Source of the DNA: JAIMBK01 sp040755975
GTDB lineage: Bacteria; Bacillota; Desulfotomaculia; Desulfotomaculales; Nap2-2B
Reading direction: 5' to 3'
Assembly (NCBI GenBank): GCA_040755975.1
Contig: JBFLZY010000005.1
Coordinates: 1-64,000 of the forward strand
Length of the DNA: 64,000 nucleotides
The notes below the pieces were generated by a model. That model ran no database searches. It had not been told where the DNA came from and saw only the letters and a list, made by a program, of their open reading frames with translations. The stretch's first letter is position 1. The number at the start of each line of letters is the position of its first letter. Positions 1-8,633 of the stretch are shown piece by piece. A program made the position numbers and the translations under genes.

Positions 1-129
1 TTATCCTTCCTTTCATAATCTTCTTAATAATTATTATATTCATAATAGTAATAGGGTGATTCGTCTGTACTCCTGACAACCCCTTTGCAGCAAGCTCAAC
101 CTTTTGTCTTTTTGGTTACGTAAAGAACA

Positions 130-170
130 AAAAAACCAGTCCCGCTAATGCTCCATTGACTGGGCTTCCC
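130..170 (-). terminator. Rho-independent terminator downstream of the pseudouridine synthase gene
   Basis: The stem CCAGTC (136-141) pairs with GACTGG (158-163), and an inner AATG/CATT pairing leaves a 5-nt bulge. Read on the minus strand, the stem is followed at once by a run of seven T (A-run at 129-135 on the plus strand). It sits about 150 bases past the stop of the minus-strand gene at 312. The rest of 1-311 is AT-rich and shows no gene. Confidence 0.65.
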
Positions 171-311
171 TTTTTCTATTTCCTGCTGCTGCTGTTTTTG
201 GTCTTTCAAGTCAACTATATCTGAGGTAAATTATAAACAAGAAATAATTTCATGGGCAACTTTTGGCTTGCGAAATGCTAAAAATGCTCCCTGAAATGTG
301 GTATTAGTCGT

Positions 312-1229
312 TTAACCGCCGCCTATTTTGCGTAAAAATTCGGCGAGTTCGGCGGGCAAAGGCGCCTCAAATTTCAGGTACTCCCCGGTGCGGGGGTGCG
401 CAAAACCGAGGAAGGCGGCGTGCAGGAACTGGCCCTCCAGGCCAAAATGATCCCTTTTGGGCGCATATTTGCTGTCCCCCACCAGCGGGTGGCCCAGGTA
501 AGCCATGTGGACGCGGATCTGGTGGGTGCGCCCGGTTTCCAGGCGCACGCTTAAAAGCGTAAATCTGGCGAACCTCTGGACAACCTCGTAATGGGTAACC
601 GCCGGTCTCCCGCCGCTGGCCACCACGGCCATGCGCTGCCTGTCTTTGGGGTGCCGACCAATGGGCGCGTCAACGGTCCCGCTGTCTTCTTGAAAAGATC
701 CGTGCGCCAGGGCCAGATAGCGCCGAACCACCCGGCGATCTTTCAACTGCCGGGCCAGGTTCAGGTGGGCGGCATCGTTTTTTGCCACCATGAGCAAACC
801 GGAAGTATCCTTGTCCAGCCTATGCACGATGCCGGGACGCAAAATCCCGTTAATCCCGGACAGATCCCGGCAGTGGTAAAGCAGGGCGTTGACCAGTGTT
901 CCGCCGGAATGCCCCTCCGCCGGGTGCACCACCATTCCCCGCGGTTTATTAATCACGATCACGTCGGCATCTTCGTAATAGACGTCCAGGGGGATCGGCT
1001 GCGGCTCGGCCTTCAACTCTTCGGGATAAGGGACGCAGAGCAAGACCTCGTCCCCCGGTTTTACGCGGTATCCCGGCTTGGACGGAACATCGTTGACCTT
1101 GACCAATTCGTCGGCAATCAACCTTTGGACATACGAGCGGCTGAGGCCTGGATGTTCTCCGGCCAGGTACACATCCAGGCGCATCCCGGCCTTCAAAGGC
1201 TCAACTTCGTAATAATTGACGGACAACAT
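312..1229 (-). CDS. rluD: RluA/RluD-family RNA pseudouridine synthase
   Basis: The 305-residue product should convert uridine to pseudouridine in 23S rRNA (RluD-type sites), acting in the cytoplasm. An S4 RNA-binding domain covers about residues 13-60. The catalytic domain carries HRLDKDTSG with the nucleophilic Asp139, and GRTHQIRVH near residue 235. Length and both motifs fit the RluA family. The start ATG is preceded by GAGGG at good spacing. lspA lies upstream on the same strand, the same pairing as lspA-rluD in many Firmicutes, though about 250 bp of repeat-bearing DNA separates them here. Assignment to RluD rather than another RluA-family member rests on context and is less certain than the family. 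Confidence 0.93.
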   Translation of the reverse strand: MLSVNYYEVEPLKAGMRLDVYLAGEHPGLSRSYVQRLIADELVKVNDVPSKPGYRVKPGDEVLLCVPYPEELKAEPQPIPLDVYYEDADVIVINKPRGMVVHPAEGHSGGTLVNALLYHCRDLSGINGILRPGIVHRLDKDTSGLLMVAKNDAAHLNLARQLKDRRVVRRYLALAHGSFQEDSGTVDAPIGRHPKDRQRMAVVASGGRPAVTHYEVVQRFARFTLLSVRLETGRTHQIRVHMAYLGHPLVGDSKYAPKRDHFGLEGQFLHAAFLGFAHPRTGEYLKFEAPLPAELAEFLRKIGGG

Positions 1230-1388
1230 TTTATTCCCTCAAGACATTTCCTTTTTGGTTTGATTTCGAACCGGAATTAAAACTGACTGTAAGTATTCAG
1301 TTAACCCGCCGGGGCACGGCCCGGCACTGACATGGTTACATTTGTTTCCCACTTGGTTATGTGGGATTAGGAAGGAAAAAGGCGATCA

Positions 1389-1468
1389 GTGAGTGCCGGG
1401 TCACCCGCTCACTCCGATGCTTCGCGCCGACAGCACCATGCCCCGGCCCCAGTGAGCGGTTTCACTGA
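1389..1468. repeat. Degenerate dispersed intergenic repeat
   Basis: GAGTGCCGGGTC (1391-1402) recurs at 51780-51791. AGCGGTTTCACTGA (1455-1468) is the reverse complement of a segment found at 4292-4308 and 7264-7280. The block lies between lspA and the pseudouridine synthase gene, with no ORF of its own. It looks like a worn copy of a REP/MITE-like family that appears in several other gaps of this window. Confidence 0.5.
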
Positions 1469-1483
1469 GTATTTACAACTGGC

Positions 1484-1948
1484 TTATGAATCGCCCCTTT
1501 TTTTCTGTACCGGCCCTTGCCCGCCGCGCCACACTTCCAGCACCAAAAGACAGGCCCCGATAACAATGGCGGAGTCGGCCAGGTTGAAAACCGGCCAGAC
1601 CCGAAAATCCAGAAAATCTACCACCAGCCCGGAGCGCAAGCGGTCGATGAGATTTCCCATGGCCCCCCCGAGGATTAATCCCATACTTATTTTTAACAAC
1701 CAGCGGTGCTCCGGAATACGCCTCGCCGCCACCAGCACCAGGGTAATCACAACCAGCGTGGCCGCAACAAAAAAGGTCGTCTGGTGGGCAAAAAGACCAA
1801 AAGCCGCGCCCGGATTACGAATATAGGTGAGGTGAAAAACGTGGGGAATGACGGTAAGTGTCTGCCCTTCCACCATTAAATATCTAACGATGGCTTTAGA
1901 AGATTGGTCGACGATCAGGGTGAGTAAAACAATTCCCACTATAGGCAA
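1484..1948 (-). CDS. lspA: Signal peptidase II (prolipoprotein signal peptidase)
   Basis: This 154-residue four-helix membrane protease cleaves the signal peptide from diacylglyceryl-modified prolipoproteins. The catalytic aspartates are visible in GNLIDR (Asp102) and FNLADS (Asp125), and NPGAAFG is the usual conserved N-terminal-half motif. The start is a TTG eight bases after GGAAGGAG. Its substrates would include the two lipoproteins encoded at 45664 and 49185. It is divergent from the acyl-CoA dehydrogenase-type gene at 2105. Family and length are unambiguous. Confidence 0.96.
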   Translation of the reverse strand: MPIVGIVLLTLIVDQSSKAIVRYLMVEGQTLTVIPHVFHLTYIRNPGAAFGLFAHQTTFFVAATLVVITLVLVAARRIPEHRWLLKISMGLILGGAMGNLIDRLRSGLVVDFLDFRVWPVFNLADSAIVIGACLLVLEVWRGGQGPVQKKRGDS

Positions 1949-2104
1949 AGACTGATCTCCTTCCGGCGCAATCTTTAAAAATAGTATACCAGCTTATTGG
2001 GCAACAAAAAAGAGGACTTCCCGGCCCCCGTATAGAAAATAATTTAAAATAACCCCCTGCTGGCGCAAAGACCAGATAATTTGTCGAAAGGAGAGGTTTT
2101 AACA

Positions 2105-2953
2105 ATGATCCAAACAATTGGGGTACTGGGAGCAGGCATAATGGGGGCGGGCATCGCTCAGGCGGCCGCCCAGGCGGGGTACAACGTAATTATGCGCGAT
2201 ATCACCGACGAATTTATCTCCCGCGGTTTAAACAACATCACCAAAAACTTAAACCGCGACGTCCAAAAAAACCGCCTTTCGCCGGAAGAGGCGCAGGCAA
2301 TTTCCGCCCGCATTAAGGGCACCACCAAAATGGCCGACCTGGCGGCGGCAGATTTTGTCATCGAAGCAGTAATCGAACAAATGGAACTAAAAAAAGAAGT
2401 ATACCGCGATCTGGATAAAATTTGCCCGGAACAGGTTGTGTTTGCCACCAATACCTCGGGCCTTTCCATTACGGAAATGGCTTCGGCAACCAAACGGGCC
2501 GACAGATTCATCGGGATGCATTTCTTTAATCCCGTGCCGGTCATGAAACTGGTCGAAGTCATCAAGGGAGCCGGGACAAGCGCCCAAACCGTTCAGCTGA
2601 CTATTGAACTGGCGCAAAAAATGGGCAAAGAACCCATCATGGTCAACGAAGCACCACTTTTCGTGGTGAACCGGATTTTAATCCCGATGATCAACGAGGC
2701 CATTTACGTACTTATGGAAGGAGTCGCTTCCGCCGAAGACATCGACAAAGGCATGAAGCTGGGCGCAAACCACCCCATCGGCCCGCTGGCCCTGGCGGAT
2801 CTGATCGGCCTGGACACTTTGCTGCTCATCGCCGACACCCTGTATCAAGAAACGGGCGATTCCAAATACCGCCCCTGCCCCTTGCTGCGGAAAATGGTCC
2901 GGGCCGGACACCTGGGCCGCAAAACCGGCAAAGGCTTTTACACCTATAGTTAA
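2105..2953 (+). CDS. hbd: 3-hydroxybutyryl-CoA dehydrogenase
   Basis: The 282-residue enzyme oxidises (S)-3-hydroxyacyl-CoA with NAD(P), or runs in reverse in butyrate-type metabolism. The N-terminal Rossmann motif GVLGAGIMGAGIA, the catalytic HFFNPVP (His139) and the following Glu near 151, plus a C-terminal GRKTGKGFYTY, are all present. The ATG at 2105 follows AAAGGAGAGG. A TTG eight codons upstream lies before that ribosome site and is unlikely. No thiolase, crotonase or acyl-CoA dehydrogenase is adjacent, so the pathway cannot be read from context. The next gene, 20 bases on, is an acyl-CoA ligase C-domain fragment, which fits CoA-thioester metabolism. Confidence 0.95.
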   Translation: MIQTIGVLGAGIMGAGIAQAAAQAGYNVIMRDITDEFISRGLNNITKNLNRDVQKNRLSPEEAQAISARIKGTTKMADLAAADFVIEAVIEQMELKKEVYRDLDKICPEQVVFATNTSGLSITEMASATKRADRFIGMHFFNPVPVMKLVEVIKGAGTSAQTVQLTIELAQKMGKEPIMVNEAPLFVVNRILIPMINEAIYVLMEGVASAEDIDKGMKLGANHPIGPLALADLIGLDTLLLIADTLYQETGDSKYRPCPLLRKMVRAGHLGRKTGKGFYTYS

Positions 2954-2973
2954 GAAAAGGCGGGGACACGAAA

Positions 2974-3285
2974 ATGCTCAAGGTAATTCCGGGCAAGTTT
3001 GCCCGCTCCGACAGCAGCATGAGCAAATACGCCCTGCTCAAAAAAATCGAGGCGGTGCTTTACGAGCACCCTCTGGTCGCCGAAGCAGCCGTCCGTTATA
3101 ATCAAGAAAACGTACTCATTGCTTTTATTGTTCCGCTTGCCGAAAAATTCAACCCCTCCGAAATCGAAAAATTTTTAAGCGGCTACTTAACGGCCGAAGA
3201 ATTGCCCCAGGTTTACCGCTTTGTTGCCGAAGTACCTAAATCCTTAAGCGGAAAATGCCCGCAAATTGCCGAACCGACTTTTTAA
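2974..3285 (+). CDS. Freestanding AMP-binding ligase C-terminal domain-like protein
   Basis: The 103-residue product resembles only the small C-terminal domain of acyl-CoA synthetases. A stretch near 30-60 matches the family's 'P.V.EAAV' strand-helix unit, and PKSLSGK near the end mirrors the A10 motif whose lysine completes adenylation. No N-terminal AMP-binding core is encoded nearby. It begins 20 bases after hbd and looks co-transcribed, with only a weak purine-rich ribosome site (GGCGGGG). It may be a remnant of a deleted synthetase gene or a trans-acting C-domain. The ORF is intact with no stop in the conserved part, which leaves both open. Confidence 0.6.
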   Translation: MLKVIPGKFARSDSSMSKYALLKKIEAVLYEHPLVAEAAVRYNQENVLIAFIVPLAEKFNPSEIEKFLSGYLTAEELPQVYRFVAEVPKSLSGKCPQIAEPTF

Positions 3286-3314
3286 AGCAGCCCGCTAAAG
3301 CAGGATCGCCAAAG

Positions 3315-3350
3315 GCCCCTGTTGCTTCCTCTGGTAACAGGGGCTTAATA
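3315..3350 (+). terminator. Terminator after the hbd pair
   Basis: A nine-base-pair stem, GCCCCTGTT (3315-3323) with AACAGGGGC (3336-3344), lies 30 bases after the stop at 3285 and is followed by a short TTAATAT tract. The T-run is weak. A TATAAT at 3362-3367 just beyond could serve the next gene. Confidence 0.6.
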
Positions 3351-3415
3351 TATACGTATGATATAATATCCAGTCAAAAAAGAGCAAAAAATATTAAAGA
3401 CCAGGGGTGATGAAC

Positions 3416-4255
3416 ATGAACTTTTCGCTCGGCGATCTTTTCTGGTTTGTCTTTTTATTGCTGGCGCTGCTGCCCATGTACCGCCAACGGGTCCTGGAAG
3501 CCACGCGGGTGAAGTTAATCAGGAATTTAGAGAAAAAACGCGGCAGCAGACTGATTACTATTATCCACCGGCAAGAGGCCATCAGTTTTCTAGGCATCCC
3601 CATTACGCGCTACATTAACGTGGAAGATTCAGAAGCGGTTTTGCGGGCCATTCGCCTCACTCCCGACGAGATGCCCATCGATCTTCTTCTACACACGCCC
3701 GGCGGCCTGGTGCTGGCTGCCGAACAAATCGCCCGGGCCCTGCAAAAACATAAGGCAAAAGTCACCGTATTCGTCCCCCACTACGCCATGAGCGGCGGGA
3801 CTATGATCGCCCTGGCCGCTGACGAAATAGTGATGGATGAAAACGCGGTTCTCGGCCCGGTAGACCCCCAACTGGGCAATTATCCGGCGGTCTCCATCGT
3901 GGAAACCGTCCGCAACAAAGGACCGGACAAGGTAGACGACCACACTCTGATTCTGGCCGACATCGCCACAAAGGCAATGAACCAGGTAGAAGATTTTATC
4001 TGCCTGCTGTTAAAAGATAAAATGGCCCCGGAGAAGGCCCGGGAAATGGCTAAACTGCTGGCCGGGGGGACCTGGACGCACGATTATCCTTTAACCTGCG
4101 AGAAACTAAAAGAATTCGGCCTGACGGTTTGCGAAGGGCTGCCGGAAGAAATTTACACTTTAATGGAACTGTATCCGCAACCGCCCCAACGCCGCCCATC
4201 AGTCCAGTACATCCCCCTGCCCTACGGGCGGGAAAGAGAAAGGCCCAGGCGGTAA
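3416..4255 (+). CDS. Membrane-anchored ClpP-class serine protease (SDH_sah family)
   Basis: The 279-residue protein belongs to the serine dehydrogenase proteinase/SppA-like clan. An N-terminal hydrophobic helix (about residues 7-22) should anchor it. HTPGGLVLAA resembles the oxyanion region of ClpP-fold proteases, and YAMSGGTMIAL holds the likely nucleophile Ser126, followed by DEIVMDENAVLGPVDPQ. The ATG at 3416 sits eight bases past AGGGG; an ATG at 3410 is the alternative. Members are common in Firmicutes and archaea as membrane-protein quality-control proteases, but the substrate is unknown. It is a single gene between two likely transcription boundaries. Confidence 0.85.
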   Translation: MNFSLGDLFWFVFLLLALLPMYRQRVLEATRVKLIRNLEKKRGSRLITIIHRQEAISFLGIPITRYINVEDSEAVLRAIRLTPDEMPIDLLLHTPGGLVLAAEQIARALQKHKAKVTVFVPHYAMSGGTMIALAADEIVMDENAVLGPVDPQLGNYPAVSIVETVRNKGPDKVDDHTLILADIATKAMNQVEDFICLLLKDKMAPEKAREMAKLLAGGTWTHDYPLTCEKLKEFGLTVCEGLPEEIYTLMELYPQPPQRRPSVQYIPLPYGRERERPRR

Positions 4256-4353
4256 ACTTCCTTCGGCAACACACAACCGGGAAAAAGTAGATGTTCAGTG
4301 AAACCGCTATCAAAAAAAACATAAAAAATTAATCAGTAGGGATAAGGGAGGAA

Positions 4354-4569
4354 ATGACGCCCCGGATCTGCCCCTTGTGCAACGCCATAGAAGAAATAAC
4401 GGTGCCCTGCACCTGCGGCTCAAAAATGAGGGACGCGGGGCCGGTCAGCGATTATTACGGCCCCTACAGCCCCTATTTCAATGCGGCCTTTGCCGCGCCC
4501 GATTGCCTGCACCTGTTCACCTGCCCCCGGTGCGGGCAGGATCAACGGGTCAAAATCCTGCTCAGCTAG
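4354..4569 (+). CDS. Small cysteine-rich (zinc-ribbon-like) protein
   Basis: The 71-residue protein has three paired-cysteine knuckles: CPLC near the N-terminus, CTCG near residue 20 and CPRCG near residue 58. This suggests one or two bound zinc ions. The middle is aromatic and proline-rich (DYYGPYSPYF). The start ATG follows GGGAGG closely. Its stop is three bases from the convergent stop of the SLH gene. I do not recognise a named family. The length, cysteine spacing and good ribosome site support a real gene. Confidence 0.7.
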   Translation: MTPRICPLCNAIEEITVPCTCGSKMRDAGPVSDYYGPYSPYFNAAFAAPDCLHLFTCPRCGQDQRVKILLS

Positions 4570-4572
4570 GGC

Positions 4573-6291
4573 CTATTCTCCGGTACTGAAAGTCCACCGC
4601 TCTGCGCCAATGCCGTCAAACTCATTGCCTGCTTCGTCTTCCAGGAGGCCGCCGCCCACGGTCACCTGGTAGCTTTTCCTTGCCTCCAGTCCGTATTTTA
4701 GCCTGATCCTTAACGTATCGCCGTTTATGCTTACGGGATCGTCTTCCGCCAGGGCGACAACCTCGCTATCGGTAGTATTTTTTACCTTTATCCCGGCCGC
4801 CACCTCGTCCAGGTCATCCACCGCCCGAATATCCTCGGTGAATTCCACCTGCAAAGTTCTTGTGCCCGGCGGGACGTCGTCCTCTCCGTGCACGGGGGTC
4901 AGTTTGCGGATTGCCGGCGCCAGGGTGTCCCCGGTGGAAAAGACCCACTCACCCACCGCGATGCCCGGAAATTTATTTCCGTCCCTGTCCTGCAGGACGC
5001 CATTTTCAACAGTTACCTGATAGGTCTTATTATCCTCTAAATAGGTGGCGAGAGTGGCCGTCAAAACGTTGGAATGCAAAGAAACAGTTTTAATTTTCAC
5101 GTCTTCATCATCTGTTACATTTTCGATCTCTATCTCGTCCTTGACTGCGTCGAGATCATCTACCGGTTCTACTGGTTCGTTAAAAACGACTTGCAGCGAG
5201 GTTGTTTCCGGATCAACCCCGGTAGCTTTGTTGGCGGGAACCAGTTTAATAACCTGGGGGACCCTTTCCCCAGGTCGACTTGCCGGACCGCTGCTGCTTA
5301 AGATTACCAGGACCTCGCTCTCGCTCTTTGCGTTTAAGATCAGGATCACGCGCGCCTCCAAAGGAACTTCTGCGGGATCAGCCGGTTCCCCGTCGACAAA
5401 GGCGACCACATCTTCCGAGAAATTGAAGGTCCTGGTAACCGGTTGTTTCCAGAGGTCCGGCCAGTGCCCAAAGGGCGGGTACAGCCTGTAAGGGAACAAC
5501 TGGATAGTGATGCTAGCGTCGTCCACATCCTTCACAATCCCCTGCACCGCCCGGTAAACCGGGTGAAGGGGACACTGTGCCAGCAGCCTGAGCATGAGTG
5601 CAGCCATCTCTGCCCTTTTAACGGGCTGGTTGGGCCGGAAGACGTTGCCCGGATACCCCACCATGAGCTGGTTTTGGTAGGCGGCCGCAACGTACGCCCG
5701 GTATTGCCAGGGTATCCCGAAGGCATCCAGAAAAGGCAAAGTCATGCTGGTTTCCGGTTGCAACCCTGCCGCCCGCACCAGCCAGGTGGCCACCTCGTAA
5801 CGGCTTGCCGGTTCGTTGGCCCGCCAGCCGGCCAATTCGGCAGGGGTGATAACCCCTCTTTCGACAGCCAAAGCAAGGCTGTTTTGCGCCCACGCGGGAA
5901 ATTCGCCGAATACTTCGCGCGCCGGCCTCGTTTTCGCTTTTTCCTGCTCCAGACCCAGCATCCGGATCAGCATGGCGACGGCTTCTTCCTTCTTAACGCT
6001 GGCTTCCGGCCGGAAACTCAGGTCGGGATAGCCCCTGACCATGCCGGCCATATACATAGCCACCATGGCCTCTTGCGCCCAGTGATTTTCAATATCCCGC
6101 AATTGAATTTTCTTTTGAAAGCGCTTTTGCATTACCCCTTTCCCTTTGTACTCCTGACCATATCCCTGGGGCGCCACAAATCTTTTTCCCTGGCCCCAAT
6201 TAAAAGTGTTGGCCAAGGCGGTCTTCGTCCAAATCGTCAGAAGGAAACTCGCCAAAACCGCTGTCACCAGCAATTTGCTTCTTCTGAACAT
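4573..6291 (-). CDS. S-layer-homology surface protein with two bacterial Ig-like domains
   Basis: The 572-residue protein has an N-terminal signal peptide, then three SLH repeats (about residues 60-240, with motifs such as NHWAQEAMVAM and GYPGNVFRPNQPV). SLH repeats bind pyruvylated cell-wall polymer. A beta-rich spacer follows, then two tandem Big_5-type Ig-like domains (about 345-450 and 455-570). Each starts with a P..GA..V.P..T.L.V.F pattern and ends with WTFSTG or WVFSTG. It is probably a wall-anchored structural or adhesive protein. GGGGGG lies six bases before the ATG. It is monocistronic and convergent with the gene before it. No enzymatic domain was seen. Confidence 0.9.
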   Translation of the reverse strand: MFRRSKLLVTAVLASFLLTIWTKTALANTFNWGQGKRFVAPQGYGQEYKGKGVMQKRFQKKIQLRDIENHWAQEAMVAMYMAGMVRGYPDLSFRPEASVKKEEAVAMLIRMLGLEQEKAKTRPAREVFGEFPAWAQNSLALAVERGVITPAELAGWRANEPASRYEVATWLVRAAGLQPETSMTLPFLDAFGIPWQYRAYVAAAYQNQLMVGYPGNVFRPNQPVKRAEMAALMLRLLAQCPLHPVYRAVQGIVKDVDDASITIQLFPYRLYPPFGHWPDLWKQPVTRTFNFSEDVVAFVDGEPADPAEVPLEARVILILNAKSESEVLVILSSSGPASRPGERVPQVIKLVPANKATGVDPETTSLQVVFNEPVEPVDDLDAVKDEIEIENVTDDEDVKIKTVSLHSNVLTATLATYLEDNKTYQVTVENGVLQDRDGNKFPGIAVGEWVFSTGDTLAPAIRKLTPVHGEDDVPPGTRTLQVEFTEDIRAVDDLDEVAAGIKVKNTTDSEVVALAEDDPVSINGDTLRIRLKYGLEARKSYQVTVGGGLLEDEAGNEFDGIGAERWTFSTGE

Positions 6292-6460
6292 AACAAACCC
6301 CCCTTTTTGTCATCTGTCGAATCAGTTTTGGGTTGTGGTTTTAAGCAACCTTCTATTTTTCCCGGTATCAGCCCCCTTTTTTTAATATTTCTTACATTTA
6401 ATTCCTTCTTTATCTAATTCTCTTATACGTAGCAACCGGCATCTTTTTAGGGGGGCAAAA

Positions 6461-6488
6461 AAGAAAAATCCCCCGGAGAGATCGGGGG
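6461..6488 (-). terminator. Rho-independent terminator after the HAD phosphatase gene
   Basis: CCCCCG (6470-6475) pairs with CGGGGG (6483-6488). On the minus strand the stem runs directly into a T-rich tract, seen as AAAAAAGAAAAAT at 6457-6469 on the plus strand. It lies about 95 bases past the stop at 6584. Confidence 0.8.
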
Positions 6489-6583
6489 TTGGAGATTGGA
6501 AGCGCCAAGAGTTAAGCCAACGACTTATTTTCACCCGTTCATCGCCTGCCCAACCGATGTGGATGACAGGCGCAGGGTTCAAG

Positions 6584-7228
6584 CTAAAGAGGGCGGGCGG
6601 CAAATCGCTGCGTCAAGTCATCCCAGGTCTCCAGCAACCCGTGGGGCTGCAGGGCGATTAACTCCTCCCTGGTGGCCATCCCCCAGGTAACCCCAAGGGT
6701 CACGGTCCCGGCTTTTAAACCCGCCGCGATGTCAAAATGGCTGTCGCCCACGTACAGCGCCTCCGGCGGTGAAGCGTTTAAGAGGGCGAGCGCCTTATAT
6801 ATAGGATCCGGAAAAGGTTTATGCCTGCCGACGTCCTGGGCCGTGACCACCACATCCAGGTAACGGCCCAGACCGGTCAATTCCACTGTCCGCCTCGTCC
6901 CGTCCCTTCCTTTCGAGGTGACGATCCCTATGCGCAAGCCTTTTTCCTGCAAACAATCCAGCATCTCCAGCGTACCGGGGAAAAGGCGAACGCGCCGGTC
7001 ATGCTCCCGGCCGTAATGATACTTGTACAGCTCCAGAAATTCCTTCTCCTTGCCCCTGGCAAAGTGAGCGGCAATGTCCTGGATCGGCAGCCCTATCCAG
7101 CGCATCACTGCGCCGTTAGACCAGGGCAGCCCCAGCAGATTAAACACCAGCTGGTAAGTCTTTTTAATAAAGGGGAGGGAATCGGCCAGAGTCCCGTCCA
7201 AATCAAATAAAACCACGGAAGTTTGCAA
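6584..7228 (-). CDS. HAD-superfamily phosphatase (PpaX/phosphoglycolate-phosphatase-like)
   Basis: The 214-residue product has HAD motif I DLDGT near residue 9, motif II T-S (VTSKGRDG) near 103, the motif III lysine in RHKPFPDP, and motif IV GDSHFDIAAG near 162. A helical cap domain lies between motifs I and II, as in PpaX and Gph. Such enzymes dephosphorylate phosphoglycolate or release phosphate from pyrophosphate. The exact substrate cannot be told from sequence. The start is a TTG nine bases after AAGGGG. It appears to be a single-gene unit ending at the strong terminator at 6461-6488. Confidence 0.85.
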   Translation of the reverse strand: MQTSVVLFDLDGTLADSLPFIKKTYQLVFNLLGLPWSNGAVMRWIGLPIQDIAAHFARGKEKEFLELYKYHYGREHDRRVRLFPGTLEMLDCLQEKGLRIGIVTSKGRDGTRRTVELTGLGRYLDVVVTAQDVGRHKPFPDPIYKALALLNASPPEALYVGDSHFDIAAGLKAGTVTLGVTWGMATREELIALQPHGLLETWDDLTQRFAARPL

Positions 7229-7263
7229 AAGTATTCGCCCCTTTCACTCAATAAGGCATTAAA

Positions 7264-7301
7264 TGTTCAGTGAAACCGCTCGACTTAAGCCGGGGGCATA
7301 A
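7264..7301. repeat. Dispersed intergenic repeat (TGTTCAGTGAAACCGCT type)
   Basis: The 17-mer at 7264-7280 is identical to 4292-4308. The continuation through CCGGGGGCATAA matches 58334-58362, with a few differences. The reverse complement of part of it is at 1455-1468. It lies between the divergent HAD and aminotransferase genes, where no gene is seen. Confidence 0.6.
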
Positions 7302-7433
7302 TCTTTTCCGCAAAGTTAAAAACTTGCGCCGGCTGCCGGCATCAATTTAAAAAAATCTTTTAATCGGCAGGTTTTTAAAAGAAAAGGACGAAGATGAAAA
7401 TAATATATTTAAATATCGCAAGGGGGAAAGCAA

Positions 7434-8633
7434 ATGTCCATCAGCGACAAAATTAAAGAAAACCTGACCAAAGCTTCCTGGATTAGAAAAATGTTTGAAG
7501 AAGGGGCCCGCCTGCGGGCCATTTACGGCCCCGCCAAGGTGTTTGATTTTACCCTGGGCAACCCCGGTGTTGAGCCGCCGCCGGCTTTCCGGGAAGAGTT
7601 AAAAAAGCTGGCCTTAAATCCCCTCCCAGGCATGCACGGGTACATGAGCAACGCCGGCTACGCAGAAACCAGGAAGGCTGTCGCTACAGTGCTGGCGGAA
7701 GATACCGGTTTGCCCTTTCACCCGGATCACATCGTGATGACCTGCGGTGCGGGCGGCGGCTTAAACGTGGTGCTGAAAACCATCTTAAACCCCGGGGACG
7801 AAGTAATTGTCCTGGTTCCCTACTTTATGGAATACAGGTTTTACGTCGACAACCACGGCGGCACAATCAAGGAAGTCCGCACGCGGCCCGACTTCCAGCC
7901 CGACCTGGACGCCCTGGAAGCCGCCGTCACGCCAAAAACAAAAGCCATCATCATCAACTCGCCCAACAACCCGACCGGGGTCGTCTACCAGGAAAGCTGC
8001 CTGAATCAGTTGGGCGCTCTTTTAAGCAGAAAAGAAGCGGAACTCGGCACCACCATCTACCTTATTTCCGACGAACCCTACGCTAAAGTCGTTTACGACG
8101 GCGTAACCGTGCCCAGCGTTTTTAAGTCATTTGCCAACAGCATTGTAGTCACTTCCCACAGCAAAGACCTGGCCCTGGCCGGCGAACGCATCGGCTATAT
8201 CGCCATCCACCCGGAGATTAAAGATGCCGGTTTGCTCTTTGAAGGGCTGGTTTTTTGCAACCGCACGCTCGGTTTTGTCAACGCGCCGGCGCTGATGCAG
8301 CGGCTGGTTGCCGGTTTGCAAAGGGAAAAGGCCGATACCAAAGAATACCTGGAAAAACGCAACCTCCTTTACGACCACCTCACCTCTTTAGGTTTCACCA
8401 TGGTTAAACCGCAGGGGGCCTTCTACCTTTTCCCGCGCTCCCCTCTCCCGGACGACCTGGAGTTTGTCCGGCTGGCGCAAAAATACAACATCCTCCTCGT
8501 TCCCGGCGCCGGCTTCGGGCTGCCCGGATACTTCCGGCTTTCCTACAGCGTGCCCAGGGAAACGGTCGTTAACTCCCTGCCCGCCTTTACGGAACTGGCC
8601 AGAGAGCTTAATCTGACTCAGAAAATAGATTAA
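7434..8633 (+). CDS. PLP-dependent class I/II aminotransferase
   Basis: The 399-residue enzyme has the fold-type I hallmarks: NSPNNPTGVVY (substrate carboxylate and PLP contacts), SDEPYAKVVY, and SHSKDLALAGERIGY with the Schiff-base lysine near residue 241. Members of this subgroup transfer amino groups among aspartate, alanine or aromatic amino acids and 2-oxoglutarate. Sequence alone does not fix the substrate. The ATG follows AAGGGGGAAAG. It stands alone, and its stop runs straight into a repeat-rich gap. Confidence 0.88.
   Translation: MSISDKIKENLTKASWIRKMFEEGARLRAIYGPAKVFDFTLGNPGVEPPPAFREELKKLALNPLPGMHGYMSNAGYAETRKAVATVLAEDTGLPFHPDHIVMTCGAGGGLNVVLKTILNPGDEVIVLVPYFMEYRFYVDNHGGTIKEVRTRPDFQPDLDALEAAVTPKTKAIIINSPNNPTGVVYQESCLNQLGALLSRKEAELGTTIYLISDEPYAKVVYDGVTVPSVFKSFANSIVVTSHSKDLALAGERIGYIAIHPEIKDAGLLFEGLVFCNRTLGFVNAPALMQRLVAGLQREKADTKEYLEKRNLLYDHLTSLGFTMVKPQGAFYLFPRSPLPDDLEFVRLAQKYNILLVPGAGFGLPGYFRLSYSVPRETVVNSLPAFTELARELNLTQKID

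Noticed and set aside
5443..6417. Plus-strand frame antisense to the SLH protein gene
   Set aside because: Opposite a well-supported signal-peptide and SLH protein; composition typical of an antisense shadow.
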